Shown one piece after another: positions 24,362-36,960 of a DNA stretch of 64,000 nt (within the stretch, counting starts at the first letter, position 1; each line of letters begins with the position of its first letter). A model generated the notes under the pieces. The model ran no database searches. It was not told the origin of the DNA and was given only the letters and a program-made list of their open reading frames with translations. The stretch covers positions 90,533 through 154,532 of the forward strand of contig LUCM01005119.1 of assembly GCA_008360955.1 (NCBI GenBank). Reading direction: 5' to 3'. The stretch comes from Fasciolopsis buskii (lineage: Eukaryota > Platyhelminthes > Trematoda > Plagiorchiida > Fasciolidae). Made by a program: the position numbers and the translations under genes.

Positions 24362-25309
24362 NNNNNNNNNNNNNNNNNNNNNNNNNNNNNNNNNNNNNNN
24401 NNNNNNNNNNNNNNNNNNNNNNNNNNNNNNNNNNNNNNNNNNNNNNNNNNNNNNNNNNNNNNNNNNNNNNNNNNNNNNNNNNNNNNNNNNNNNNNNNNNN
24501 NNNNNNNNNNNNNNNNNNNNNNNNNNNNNNNNNNNNNNNNNNNNNNNNNNNNNNNNNNNNNNNNNNNNNNNNNNNNNNNNNNNNNNNNNNNNNNNNNNNN
24601 NNNNNNNNNNNNNNNNNNNNNNNNNNNNNNNNNNNNNNNNNNNNNNNNNNNNNNNNNNNNNNNNNNNNNNNNNNNNNNNNNNNNNNNNNNNNNNNNNNNN
24701 NNNNNNNNNNNNNNNNNNNNNNNNNNNNNNNNNNNNNNNNNNNNNNNNNNNNNNNNNNNNNNNNNNNNNNNNNNNNNNNNNNNNNNNNNNNNNNNNNNNN
24801 NNNNNNNNNNNNNNNNNNNNNNNNNNNNNNNNNNNNNNNNNNNNNNNNNNNNNNNNNNNNNNNNNNNNNNNNNNNNNNNNNNNNNNNNNNNNNNNNNNNN
24901 NNNNNNNNNNNNNNNNNNNNNNNNNNNNNNNNNNNNNNNNNNNNNNNNNNNNNNNNNNNNNNNNNNNNNNNNNNNNNNNNNNNNNNNNNNNNNNNNNNNN
25001 NNNNNNNNNNNNNNNNNNNNNNNNNNNNNNNNNNNNNNNNNNNNNNNNNNNNNNNNNNNNNNNNNNNNNNNNNNNNNNNNNNNNNNNNNNNNNNNNNNNN
25101 NNNNNNNNNNNNNNNNNNNNNNNNNNNNNNNNNNNNNNNNNNNNNNNNNNNNNNNNNNNNNNNNNNNNNNNNNNNNNNNNNNNNNNNNNNNNNNNNNNNN
25201 NNNNNNNNNNNNNNNNNNNNNNNNNNNNNNNNNNNNNNNNNNNNNNNNNNNNNNNNNNNNNNNNNNNNNNNNNNNNNNNNNNNNNNNNNNNNNNNNNNNN
25301 NNNNNNNNN
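24362..25309. other. Assembly gap (948 N)
   Basis: A run of 948 N interrupts the Gypsy element. Open frames across it are artefacts of the N run. Confidence 1.
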
Positions 25310-26685
25310 AAGAGATATCCCATGCGATCGACCCAACACTCAGCCTCAGTTGCACAAAATAAACGCCTTGTCATGACGAGGATGTAGTTCTGAACTCAAA
25401 ACAAGTCAAAGACACACACAGACGTAGTCCGAGCGATACTAGTCATTAAACACTCGCACATTGGAATAGGAATTATCAATACAATGGCGTTGTCGGCTCA
25501 AGAATGGAAAACAAAGGTTAGCGTGCTACGACTGTCCAGAAGGTAATCTTCCACCACGATTTCTAACAGTTATTGGTCGGAAGGACTCTTGGATGCCCGC
25601 TCACAGCTCTGTAGCCATTGTTAGAACTGTCGCATCCAATTGGCCCACAACGCGTCCAATGAGTCAAAGATTCATTTTCTCCAATTATAGAGAACAAGCC
25701 CCCAAGAACAAATTACTACAAGAACTAATTGTGAAGGAAACGTAGGAACTGATCTTTAAGTGTTCACTATTCAGGTCTATGGACTTTATTGTTTTGTGTG
25801 TGCAACTTGTGTAATTCATTTGGCAATTTCTTGTATGCTTTTGCGTAAACAGCTTTTCCCATAAGGCGTTTGCGAAATATCACTGGAGGATTATTTGCTT
25901 CGTTGTCTACTTGTCACTCAATTTTTTAATGGCCCACATAACCGGAGAACAAGCAATGGTTAGTGATATACGCAAGCGTCGCTCGAACAATCGATGTATC
26001 GGTAATTATACTTTGCATTTTTTCGCGTAGAATAATTTGAGTCTCGGTAAGCAGGAAAGTCGATGCTTTGTGGTCGGTTTGCCGGTTCGGATGCGCAAAT
26101 GCTAATATTTTAGTAGTACCAAAGCAGTGCTCGTCATGTTGGATCATAAAGCCGTATACTTGGCACGATTTGTTGGTGGATAAAGGGAATTGCAGGTTGG
26201 GTAATCAGTGGGCAATTATGAATCTGAGGTCAATAAGTATTTGTTATGAACGGGCGGCCAACACAGGATTAAAGCCACAGCCTCCTTTTGTGTCTGATAT
26301 ACTCTAAACACTATCTGTGTTTCAACTTGAGTACACGGGAGGCACAAAGCCAGCAACTGTAATTTTCTCCTTATTCACTCACTGCCAAAGGCTCCTCACC
26401 TCGAAACGCGTCTTCGCCAGCAGTAGAATTGGTTGGTGTAAACGGGACCAGCGTCGGTCGCAACAATGTCGTTCGTTGAGTTACGTCAAGAATTCTCCTA
26501 GACTCGTGATAGCCATTGCTATTCGTCTGATGAACTGATCGAAGGGCATACTTGTGCTTATCTCGCGAAAATGAGCAAAAGTATTACGAACATATTCCAA
26601 AATGAACGGGGATGGAATGTGTCTTCGGTAACTCCATACCACCAGCTGGTTCTCAAGCTCTCAACAGACTGGTTCCTAATCACGA
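25310..26685 (-). mobile_element. Error-rich, wrongly oriented Gypsy RNase H/integrase segment
   Basis: This stretch follows plus-strand 2,820-4,116 of copy 1 in the same order and orientation, but with very many single-base insertions and deletions that destroy every frame. Its flanks, left of the gap and right of 26,685, are almost identical to copy 1 in the opposite orientation. At 25,741-25,884 it departs from copy 1 altogether. The error style is that of an uncorrected long read and not of natural decay, so it is probably a gap fill placed in reverse. Confidence 0.75.
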
Positions 26686-26803
26686 GAAGCTTTAAATGTG
26701 GTTGTCAAAACTTATTAGTGCCCGGGATCAGAGCAAGCACTGAGTGCAGGTTAGATTCTTTGCACGCAACTCCACTTGTCATATAGAAATCTAGATTATT
26801 TGG
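26686..26803 (+). repeat. Right end of the 2.57-kb duplicated block
   Basis: By eye, all of the roughly 116 aligned bases agree with the reverse complement of 1,665-1,780. Identity stops at CTAGATTATTT. In copy 1 this DNA lies outside the LTR. Confidence 0.85.
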
Positions 26804-28924
26804 ATCTTATTGACGATGGATGTTTTCGACACCAGTCCCTGTGCTAGATGCTCGCAAACATGTCCTGCCAGATACCTCATACAACTAAGTGCATAAATGT
26901 CTATCATGTCAGATGATCGGAATCCTGATAAGTGTCCGCGATTGGTGGTGTAAAAGGAACTCCAAGGTCATTAAAAAGATTCCAGCTATCGAAAATAGTC
27001 GCAACCTTTACCGACTGTTTAGGAATACGTCGGTGCTGCATCATTAACGTTTGTTCTACAGGAAAATTAGAAACACAGGTATACCTACCACAGGACCATG
27101 ATCTCTCTTCTTTTACTAAAAACGGGATTCGATTCATTCGATTGTGTTGTTCTGTAGTGCTTTCTCTCAATGAAGGATCTTTCAGGGAAATTCATATCAA
27201 TTTTCCATTCCATCTACGCCAACCGCCTAAAGTCAGTTCGTGTTTACACCAACCTCACACTCACTTTCTCCAAAGTAATCGATGCTCATCTGGGTTGATA
27301 TCTTTCATCTTTTCCTTTCAGCCGTGTAACTGAGAGGATAACGGAGATAGCCCAATCTTCAGGTGAGAATAATAGCGCTGACTATCCCAGACAAAAAGCT
27401 GTCTGACCTCAAGTATGATGTTGTGTTTGCATGAAGACCTCATTAAATTTTCATGGGTTTGACGTTTAGGTCACACGGACGATGTCCCCTCGGCTGGCGA
27501 TGGAACGTTTGCGACCTAAATGCCAAGATCAGCGATCAGAACCCCATGAAAACCAACAACCTGAGCTGTGACCAACACAAACTTGCAAATCCAGTGAGGA
27601 CCCAGTAAGTGGCAGATTTTCATCCGACCGTTTTGACAACGCTACAGGTATATTTAGGGTGGGTTTTGCACCTTCAAAGTGCAAGATGCTGTTGCAGGAC
27701 TGGATTGGGCCAAAGCTGGATTCGGTGCAACGGTTCTTTTGAGCACCAAAATCACAAAATCATACAAAGCACTTGTACACGTAGAGCCACGGCTCTACCC
27801 GCTTCCACACGAACGTTTTTCCCAAGTCAGCTGGAAGCGTCAAAGCAACAGGGTGTCACCATTTGCTTTCATTTGTGAGCTTTGATCTTGTTGAGTGCTT
27901 CAGAACTTCAGATATGAGACTGTCATAAGCAGCTATATCACGCTATCCCTAGCTCACTTGATGATTCTCATCAGTCGCGATCGGAGATCACGTGGAACAG
28001 TCATCGACGGCAGCTTTTAAGCTAATAAGCTAAGTCAGACACTACTCAGCGGTCCGGTGATTGTTTGGAAGATGCTTGCTTAGGTGAATATGATGCGATC
28101 CGGTCATGGCTCAAAACCATATTTGTTCCTCTCTCATAAAACTTGGGCACCGCTAGTTCACCAGACTCGCTAGCTGGTTAAACGCCATACCCTTTGCAGT
28201 CTGTTTCGTCAAACAGCGATCAACACCCACTACTTTCATTCAAGAAATGAAAGTCTGGTACTCAAAGCGAGATCAATTATTTGCGTATTGCAGCTGGGCG
28301 AAGTACGCAGGTTTTGTTAGTTGCATCACTCCCGCTTGTTGTACGTTGGATTAAGCGTCGTTGAGTCGTCACTTACCAATATGATAAATCAGAACCATCG
28401 GTTTCATATACTTAATAGTTGCAGATTTAGTTTACACAGCACCAGTAACCTCGATCGTGGAATGCGCCTCAAAAAACTGACCGTTGAAGTGAGATATCGG
28501 TGTCCGAAAACCCTTGCCTTGCCAATATTAGCAGATCATGACCACAGTAACTAAGGTGAGAGAGGTAATACGAAGTTGGTGAATAGTGCATCTCAGTACC
28601 CACTAACATAGTCAAAAGATCTACACAAAGGCGACAACAAAGCGTCAGTTACGTCTTCCGTCAAGCCAAGCAAAAAATGTCCACTGGTCGCAGAAAACAA
28701 GTCTAGACATATTGTTTTGGATTAATAGACGGGATTTTTGTATCTGTTCAAAGTGATTGTTCCCTTCAAAGTTCACAAGATCCAGATAAAGCGATCTGGA
28801 GATAGGTATCATTGTCCACTTAGGGTTTAATAGCCAAACAAACCTGAAAATAATAGCGGAACAGAACCTTCTCAGACCAAACTGTTTGACAGGTTACGAT
28901 TGACGAGTTTACAAGCAAACCATG
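26804..28924. other. Unassigned apart from a small exon
   Basis: Only the 41-nt exon at 27,322 is supported. Open frames at 26,932-27,333 and 27,609-27,885 have no motif; the first simply runs into the acceptor of that exon. Confidence 0.4.
27322..27362 (+). CDS. 41-nt candidate micro-exon
   Basis: A long pyrimidine tract ends in CTTTTCCTTTCAG, and 41 nt later comes a TCAG|GTGAGAAT donor. Only one of the three frames is open through it; it encodes RVTERITEIAQSS, with one base left over at each end. The peptide looks helical. The gene is unknown. Confidence 0.4.
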
Positions 28925-29256
28925 TGTTGCAGTCTGGTACAGCTTCACTGCAGCCGGCGAAGACAACCAGCCAGTCAGAACCCTTAAAGCACACGATTAC
29001 GAACTACAAACATGCCTCAAGTATCATTAGCCAGAAGATATTCCGCAAACAAGGATCCTTCGTATTCTGAACCTAAAAAACATGATATGTAAACAAACTT
29101 GATCGAAAGTGTCCTCAGAACTAACGTAATGATCGCGTTGATCTTCATTTGTGCAATTTGGTTGGGAATCATAGCAGTGCCTGTTAGCAGTCTGCAGTCG
29201 TGCCTTTGATGCTTTCGATTCAATTCTGTATTACTACCTGAAGTAATATTATTACA
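28925..29256 (+). mobile_element. Solo LTR-like copy B, about 332 bp
   Basis: It begins TGTTGCAGTCTGGTACAGC and ends in ATATTATTACA, a TG...CA layout. It aligns throughout with the reverse complement of copy C (33,978-33,693), including CAGCCAGTCAGAACCC, AGATATTCCGC, AACATGATATGTAAACAAAC and the shared CACTTGTGCA-type word. This and copy C are the best pair for defining the family's limits. No target-site duplication is visible. Confidence 0.7.
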
Positions 29257-29654
29257 CTAACTAATAATGTCCATGTCCTCCTAATACTGGTCATCCGAGA
29301 GAGTTTGAGAATATCGGTTCAACAGTGTGAACAAAATGGAGATCACGCAGGTTTCTGGCAGCTAGATGGCAAACGAAAACCTTCAGAAATCGAGACAGAG
29401 TGCGTGCTAAAACCACTGATTCAAACCTCCATTGCTTCAGAACGAAAATTCACATCTCCGTTGAGCAATGGTCCTTACAAGAATGCTGTCGAACTGAGAT
29501 CGGACCACCTACTGAACTCAATTTCTACCATATCTTCTAACTTGAAAACGATTACTGTGTTAGGAAAACTATAAATTTTCGGGGTTTGTAAGATGTCTTG
29601 ACTAGAGTGGGAATGGAATGACAGTATTATTTTCCGATTGACTGATAGACAGTA
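29257..29654. other. Unassigned
   Basis: An open frame at 29,305-29,574 (about 90 codons) has protein-like composition, but no acceptor with a pyrimidine tract and no known motif. Confidence 0.35.
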
Positions 29655-29800
29655 GGTCATGGAGAGTGGTCAAGCAGTGAGCAAGGTGGCATTTCAATGT
29701 GAAAGTAACGGATTGGAATCCTCTCGCCGCCAGTCAACTTTTCCACTTGGCAGCCCCCTGTTGGCCACCAACTCTTCATGTACTTTCCTTAGCAAATAAC
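29655..29800 (+). mobile_element. tRNA-derived SINE, copy 2
   Basis: This copy has a degraded tRNA-like head (GAGTGGTCAAGCAGTGAG, then GGATTGGAATCC as B box). Its body, CGCCAGTCAACTTTTCCACT and TGGCAGCCCCCTGTTGGC, matches the copy at 11,660-11,838. The plus orientation is opposite to copy 1. Confidence 0.7.
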
Positions 29801-32800
29801 AACAGATAAAAGAGTGGGTCCTGCCATTTTCATCATCCGCGGAATAAACGAGGTGTCAATGCACATTGGTTATCTCACGATGCACTAACTTCGTTTTCCT
29901 CTCCGCATCGATCGTAACCAACACAAGAATCAAACACTTTAAAGGCTGAGTATTATTTATTCGGTGCTTTGTGTACTTTGATCAACTCTACCTTCTTTCC
30001 CCATCAAACATGAAATGAGTGGTAAATTTCATCCTCATATTTACTAGACTGGGAAAGCACAAATCTGCAATTTTGAACTAACCGCATCAAATCTTACAAT
30101 ATTGAGCTGCATAGTAGTTTGTTCCTCAATAACCGAATAATGATTGATAAATTGGTTGCTTTTGATCTCCAATTTCGAAAAAATTCACCTAAACTATCTA
30201 CTGTGATTTTTTATGATATTCATTTTGCATATTCTAACAATGTGTTAAACAATTGGAATTATGCGTTTCTTGAATTGTTGCCCCTTTTAGTTCTCCCGTT
30301 CTACGTAGTAAACCCTTGAAAAGTGCGTGCACAAGCAGACAAAATCGTGCAAATTTATCCCCACTGTACACGCATCGGAAAAATTGCTGATTGCATCCAC
30401 TCATCACGTGATCGTATTCCGTAGATATGTAGGCCAACAACGACCCAACTCTTTTGCATGGCTTAGTGAAGAACGTGATTCCGGGTGTGTCGTGTTTTAC
30501 ACGTCAGCGAGTGAATTTCGATAGACGTATGCAGAAATGTACCAAACGGAGTGCATGAATTGCAATTACCTGTCTAGTAAGAAAGAATCACGCAAGAAAC
30601 CAAACGATTCCGATGAAAATGCTGACACTATTTTGTAACACAGCATCCCATGTGAATGAAATGTGTCCTTTGCTCTAAAAATTCGAAAATGCTAACGCGT
30701 TTTTCGCAATACCTGAACATTCCCATGCAATATTACTGAGAAGAGGGAAACTTTCCGTAGAACATTCCCGTTGCATCACACGCAGCGGTCTTTGGACTGA
30801 TAAATACTGTCCTAGTCATAGCTGGTAAAAATGTTCGACTGTAAATCGGAGGTGGAATTGATTGGACGCTTGGTATCTAACATCGACAATACATTTCTAG
30901 TTCTACAAACAAAAGTATAATAAAAGCTTCTAAGACCACGTGGAAAATCCTCGTTTCATGCAGAGGCACGCTAGTAGTGTGATATTCCACATGGATAGAA
31001 AACATTCTGCGAACGATCAGTGAACTATTTTCTTTCGTATAGGCAATTTCGCAGGAATCATTTGCGTACTGGTACGTCAGGTTGCAGTTGACCGGATTCA
31101 GAATTTCCTACGGTCGTCGATTAGATTTGCATCGCCACCATCACGGTGTGTACAGAGACGATCGTAATCTGCAATCTCAGCTTAGTGGACGTCTGATGCT
31201 CGTTTTAGTTGCGATTCTTCCGTCTCGATGTGGCTTGAGTTATTTGTATTAGGATGTGTGTTTTGAAACGGATTACCGTAAAAGCTAACTCCAGAGACTT
31301 CAGTCAACTGCCTCAGTTCTAGTTCTATCCTACTCTGCTTAATTAAACAAGAACGATCAAATAGCCTAAGACCTATCAACATGAATGTCCAGTTATCTCT
31401 CATAATCGAACCAATTATATGGGTCAGTCCAGGTTGATCGAAACTCGGTGGCTCATTACGTCCAATATGTCGGGCTTATTGTCTCTTCTTCGGTCTTCAT
31501 TTCGAGCACCGCTTCCGTCAGCCTCTCAACGTGTCATAAGGATTAGACCATCTTCAATTTTTCCACAAACCAAAGCGAATGGCTGAATCCTCCTCACTCT
31601 CCGGTCCGTAGTCAGTCAGATTCCTGCCTTGTACGTCATTTACTTCTTCCCAAAATGGCTTGCCAACCGGTCCCGTTTCCTGGACCTAATCCCGCTTCGC
31701 TGTTGGATGATTAATAGCACGAAACCCAATCGGTCCTGGATTTTCGGTGTTGCTGGGATCAGAGCTAAGAATGTGCGAATGCACAATCTACAGCTTATGG
31801 TAGGTCGAAATTTCCGTAGGATCGATGTGACATATTGTTTTCATATGACACTCGCCTTTCTGTTCTCATCAAGTACGCATTGTACCAGATAACATTCATA
31901 TTCTGGAATGCAGTCAACTAGAATTGAACAAGGCATATTTGTCTGCGACCCTAACTATCATATGAAATTATTTCGTGAATGCCCATATCAAGTTGTGATG
32001 TGTTGACCTGTTTATCCTTACTTGCTCCCTAGTTCACTCAGCATTCCACAATTCCTAGAGGCAAAGAAGAAAAATTTCATATGATTCTGTGTACGTAGCT
32101 TTGTATCGACCGTGAGCAAGCAAGAGATTATTTTATCACGAAAGACTGCAAACAGGCCAAGGCTTATCTGTTCGTGGACGGTGTAGCTCAAGTGGTAACT
32201 GTGAGGTGATAGAAAGCGAATCGCTCAAGAACGCGAAAACTAACCTGTATATCTCCTCATACTTTGTTTGCCAGGTTCGTCTTTAAAGTGAACTAAATCT
32301 AGTCCGACTCCTCGAAAATCGATTGGGTCCACTATGACCGGTAGAGTTGATGACCGTCAAATCAAACATCTTTTCATAATGCGTACGCCGGAGAAATCAG
32401 GGGGAAATAGCCAATCGTGTTTGGTGCAAGCCACATTTGTGAATTGTCAGCTTGTTTTCACGCTCCTTTTCGTTTGATCACAAATCCCGCAACAAAAACT
32501 TCCAAATCCCATCGAGTTTCGTCACCCCACTGGGCACACATAATAAGAAAATCCCCTTTTTCTACCGCAATAGTCAGGGAACTCATCCTCGGAATAAATA
32601 CAAAAGTGGGTCCAAACATTTCTTATTGGAGTTGAAAAATGGCAGTATATATAACATTGTACAACAGCAAACTTCCAAACCAGCGCGCAGTATGTGATCA
32701 AACGGAATGGCACCAAGGTCACTAGCTGCAACCGTTGAATTTGAGGAAGTCAATACACTCACCTTTTAAGTATCTCGTAAATGAAAATGATTCCAATGCT

Positions 32801-33692
32801 TACAAAAGCGATGGTGAATTCAAAATAGAACTTTTCTGATGCTGCATGTTCGTGCTTGATGACAACGAAATAAAGTGTATCGATGTCTTTACTTTTGCAT
32901 CAGATTTATATGCTATGCTTGGGATTGACATTTCAGGTTGCAAATTGCAGACAACGCAATAAAAGTGAAAAGGATTCTAAACATGGTTGAAGTTGATATA
33001 AAAAGCATTCTGTCATGAACTAAACCGTACTGTTTCCGTGTGCACCTTGACACGTTATTTGTTCTCGCGTGCTTGGTCTTGTTTTGTTGTGAACGGTCGG
33101 GTTCCCTGTCCATTCAATGTTAAGTGCTTGGTAATGGGTTGTGCTGATCACTGGAGTGTTTTTGTAGCCTAAATGTTCCTCCTTGGTATGCAGGTCTATT
33201 GATCTGCTGATGGCATTGTCCAGTCTTGATCAAAAAAATGCTTTAGCTACTTAATTGGTTGTATGATTTAAGTCTCTCCAGTCTCACACGTTGTTACAAG
33301 CTCATCTGTGCAGAATGTGCGATCTTTCTAATAACGTAGGAAATTACGAGATTAACTTGCTGTTTTTTGCTGCGACTGCTAAATGCCGCGGTTTACGGTA
33401 AATCAATAAACCCAAGAAAAATAACCAAATTAGTAGAATGGCGATCATTCCAGTGATGAGAAAAACTGCGGGTAAATGCCTTACATGTGAAGGATCACCA
33501 CCGACGTCTTATATGGTAAATCCGTGATAGAGAACTGGCACTGAATCGGGATGCCTCCTCTGGTATGCAACGAGTGAACATACATTGCACATATCTGAAA
33601 ACGTAACTATTCTCACAAATGATTAGACGATCAAACCGAATGCCAATTTCCGACAGGACAATTTAGTATTCACAAATTCCATGGAACGGAAT
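29801..33692. other. Unassigned 3.9 kb
   Basis: No transposon motif or confident exon. At about 33,020-32,913 on the minus strand a very short peptide (MFRILFTFIALSAICNLKC) looks like a signal sequence, but it ends in a stop with no donor, so it is not called as a gene. Confidence 0.4.
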
Positions 33693-33978
33693 TGTAATAC
33701 TGATATTTGGAACAGTAATACCGAATTTGATCGAAAGCGATAAAGCACGACTGCTGAACCAAAGTGCACAAGTGAAGAACAACGAGAACACCACGGTTGA
33801 TTTGAAGACACTTTCTATGCGGTTTATTTACATATCATGTTTCTTATGCACGACATATGAGGGATCCTGACTATCGGAATGCCTTCTGGCTTGTTTGTAG
33901 TTCAGAATCATGTGACTTAAGGATTTCGACTGGCTGATTGTCTTCGCAGGCTACCGTGAAGCTGTACCCGACTAAAAT
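33693..33978 (-). mobile_element. Solo LTR-like copy C, about 286 bp
   Basis: On the minus strand it begins near GTCGGGTACAGCTTCACGG, contains CAATCAGCCAGTCGAAATCC and CATGATATGTAAATAAAC, and ends GGTATTACTG...TATTACA. It pairs with copy B along its length. Confidence 0.7.
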
Positions 33979-35639
33979 ATCAGGTCTTTTCCTAAATCAT
34001 GATAACGATATCTACGCTGGCACATGAACCATCCAAACTGAATTGTTAGTCACTAACATATTGGACCTAGTTCCGTCCGTCTGTTGTTTTCGCATGAGTT
34101 CTTATTCTGCACACATTTTTAGCATTTGCGTCAAAGTAGGCTATATAGAAGGTCCCATTTTTAACACGAAATAGGCGTCATTTTCCCTTAAGAACACTTT
34201 TCAGGTGTTTGTACACACCAGCTAGGTAGCAACAGCGTTACCCGCGACTTTTGGATCTCAGAAAATTGCGCACATCATATGTTTGACACTTGAGCACAAA
34301 AATTTACGCGAACCCAGTTCAGGATTTCAGGGTGGATCACGAGCCTAATGGAGTAGCTTTTACGCTGGGATATAAACAAAAAATAAAAAACAAACGAGAG
34401 CATCACCATGACGCAGCGTCATTCTGATTGTTTCAGCTCTTGAACTATGACTGGTTCAGGCTTCCGGTAGTTGCCACAGCCTAGACGTTAAATGGTCCCC
34501 GTTCAGTGCATGTTGGTTCATGAGCGGGATGTTGGCAACGGAACCATTGTCAGTCACGAAGACAACAAGCATGTTTTTGGCCACACTGCACCCACATCAT
34601 GATTTTGGAGGCGGTACCTCAACAACGGACGATTGCAGTCCACTGCTTCATGGTCTCTGAATCGAACTGATTGACCCAAGACATTTTACTGTTCGTACTA
34701 TTCCAAATACTATTAAAAAGTCCGTCAGTCGGCGTGCAGATACGCGTCTCAGATAGGTGGATGAATTTTCCTAGATGTGCGACAATCATCCACCTCCATT
34801 GTCACGGGATGTACTGAACGGAAGGACTATAACGCATTAAGACAGACCGTGCATTTCCACAAGACAACAAGTCGAAACTGAAAACTTGTACAAACGGCGA
34901 GGTGCGCCTATACGCTTTGACCAGGTCACGTGATTCCGGCGATCGGCTGCCCAGTGCGGCCTTCGGTCGTGTTTTGTCATCTCGCGACCACATACCACAT
35001 TGGAATTATCCAAACCACTCAAACAAATCACTTATTGAGGATGCATTTGCACCATAGACAGTTTTCATCCGTGTCTCTAAGGGTTAAGATTCACAGGAAA
35101 ATATCCACCCATTCAGGGCACTTTCATAACTTACCCAGTCTTCATAAAGAGGGGGATAATTTCAGATCGAATAGAAAGGGTAATAGACCAAGCAACACGA
35201 TCCAGTCGGAAGCAGTAGTCCGAAGAAACAGCAAACGGGTGCTCATTAGACAAAGGCCGCGCTAGCGCAGCACAGCCAGAACTCCGGTATGCAGTGCGAT
35301 TTCTCCATCCGGGAGCGACGTTTCTAGTCATCACTCAGGACGGTCGGATCAGGACAGTTAGAGGTAGGTCCAGGAGGCGAATGTATGAGTATTCGACAAA
35401 ATCAGATCCGCTGGCGAATGCTTAATTAGTCAGAACATGGACCTCGCGTGAGGGTAGTTTGGGAAAGAACACTATACACGGCCGAGTCATCTGTGGGAAC
35501 AGTTATTTGTTTCGCTGCGTAGTAAACGGGTGAATCACTCGCTGGCCTTGTTGTTACAATATTATCACTCTCTTCCATGTTAGCTGAATGCAGTCTTTGG
35601 AAAGACAGCAAGGTGAAACGAAAATCCCGGGGTAATTTC
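33979..35639. other. Unassigned 1.7 kb
   Basis: Overlapping open frames around 34,800-35,340 on both strands show no known motif. Nothing else was seen. Confidence 0.4.
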
Positions 35640-36960
35640 TAGACGCATGCTCTTGTTCGGTCCTTATAAGCAACCCTCGGCCAAATACAACCCTTTGGTG
35701 CTCATCGACTTTATTCGCTTCCTCACATCCAATGAGCGTTGCTATCACACTCTGAGAAGGTGTCCACGCTGCTCAAATAAGACCATGAACTTTTCTGCCA
35801 CCTTAGAGAGGCTAGATTTCAAAGCTTCAAGTGCCTAGTTTAACAGCTGGAAGAAACAATGCGAACGAAAATCAAAGAAGAATTTACCGTTTTTTCAGTA
35901 CATTCTAATTATTCCTCAGGGTGTAGACAATGGTATCATTGACAGCTTTTTGAGTGGAAGACGAGATCGAAGACCGCGGGTATTCGAATCGAAATATTCT
36001 CAGTGCTGATGAAACGAAGTTATATTACTGCACCTTGGGTGGTGGCATGTTACGAGGATTTCACGGTCGGACGATCGGGAAGTAAAAACAGAATTTCAGA
36101 TTGCTTCACCGCCTTTGGTGAAAACCTGTCTCCAATTGTTATAGCTAAACGTGCCAACCCCATTGGTTTCGAGGGTACCGACCAGAAGTGTTTAACTTTG
36201 AAATGTTGGAATTCTTGGTCTGCATGATCGACTTTTTCACTGTAGTGCGATCGGTCAAGAAATTTAGATTACCGAATGCATGATGAAAAATGTAAACTTC
36301 TGCTCCTCGCGGACAACACAGCTGTTCATCGCTGTCCGGTTTTTATATGGTTGAAAGGCGACATTTTCCCTCTTAATGTTCACGTAATAATCTTACCTAT
36401 GGAACTTTGAGTAATTTGGTTCTTCAAATGCAATTCTGAAGTGTTGTGTGATTACATGGGAATTGATGTGGGAAAATAATCAGGAAGAGCTTTCGGAAGC
36501 ATTCGAGATTTTGAAAGTAATGTAACTTATCAGGTACTTTTAAACGAAGATAGATCATGGCATCGTGATGATACCCTGGATAAGAGTGGTGGGTGCTTAA
36601 AATGCGCCCGAAGTTTCACTTAGGTTTCATAAAACAAGTTATGATTGTCCCAATAGTTTGTTTTTTTCTTTTTCGGAAGAACAGATTCGACGCATTATTA
36701 CAGAAACCTAAGAGGCAATGATAGAATTATGGAATTTGTTTTGTTTCTTGCCTGTATGTGGACGTGGCAAATGTTGAACCGCGTTAGACGACGAAACGAA
36801 ATTGAACAATCCGATTCCAATGACGAAGAGTGAACAGTAACGACACCAGTATCCCAGTTTTACGAAGGCGACAAAGTGTTTTCAAACCACGAAGCCTTGG
36901 ATGCTGACACGGTCATTCCTATCAAACAAAACATAGGTTGTTCAGTCTGATTAAGTTCGC
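35640..36960 (+). pseudogene. pogo/Tigger-type DNA transposase pseudogene
   Basis: The pieces follow the order of pogo/Tigger (CENP-B-like) transposases. At 35,750-35,860 there is the end of the CENP-B-type DNA-binding domain (TLERLDFKAS, then SWKKQCERK). At about 35,985 comes FSADETKLYY, matching the NADETGLFY box that holds the first catalytic aspartate. At 36,070-36,180 is SGSKNRISDCFTAFGEN, then LSPIVIAKRANPIGF. At about 36,290 is LLLADNTAVHRCP, matching the LLLDNxxAHP box that holds the second catalytic aspartate, followed by VIILP. Near 36,893 is NHEALDAD, as in the C-terminal tail. Stops and several frame changes separate the pieces. Terminal inverted repeats were not located. Confidence 0.8.

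Noticed and set aside
24308..25376. Four long open frames (over 330 codons) across 24.3-25.4 kb
   Set aside because: They consist almost entirely of the N run of the assembly gap.
32176..32240. tRNA-like GGTGTAGCTCAAGTGGTAAC at 32.18 kb
   Set aside because: It resembles an A box but no B box follows at the right distance.
32913..33113. Small secreted peptide on the minus strand
   Set aside because: The hydrophobic start is followed at once by a stop, and no donor site allows continuation.
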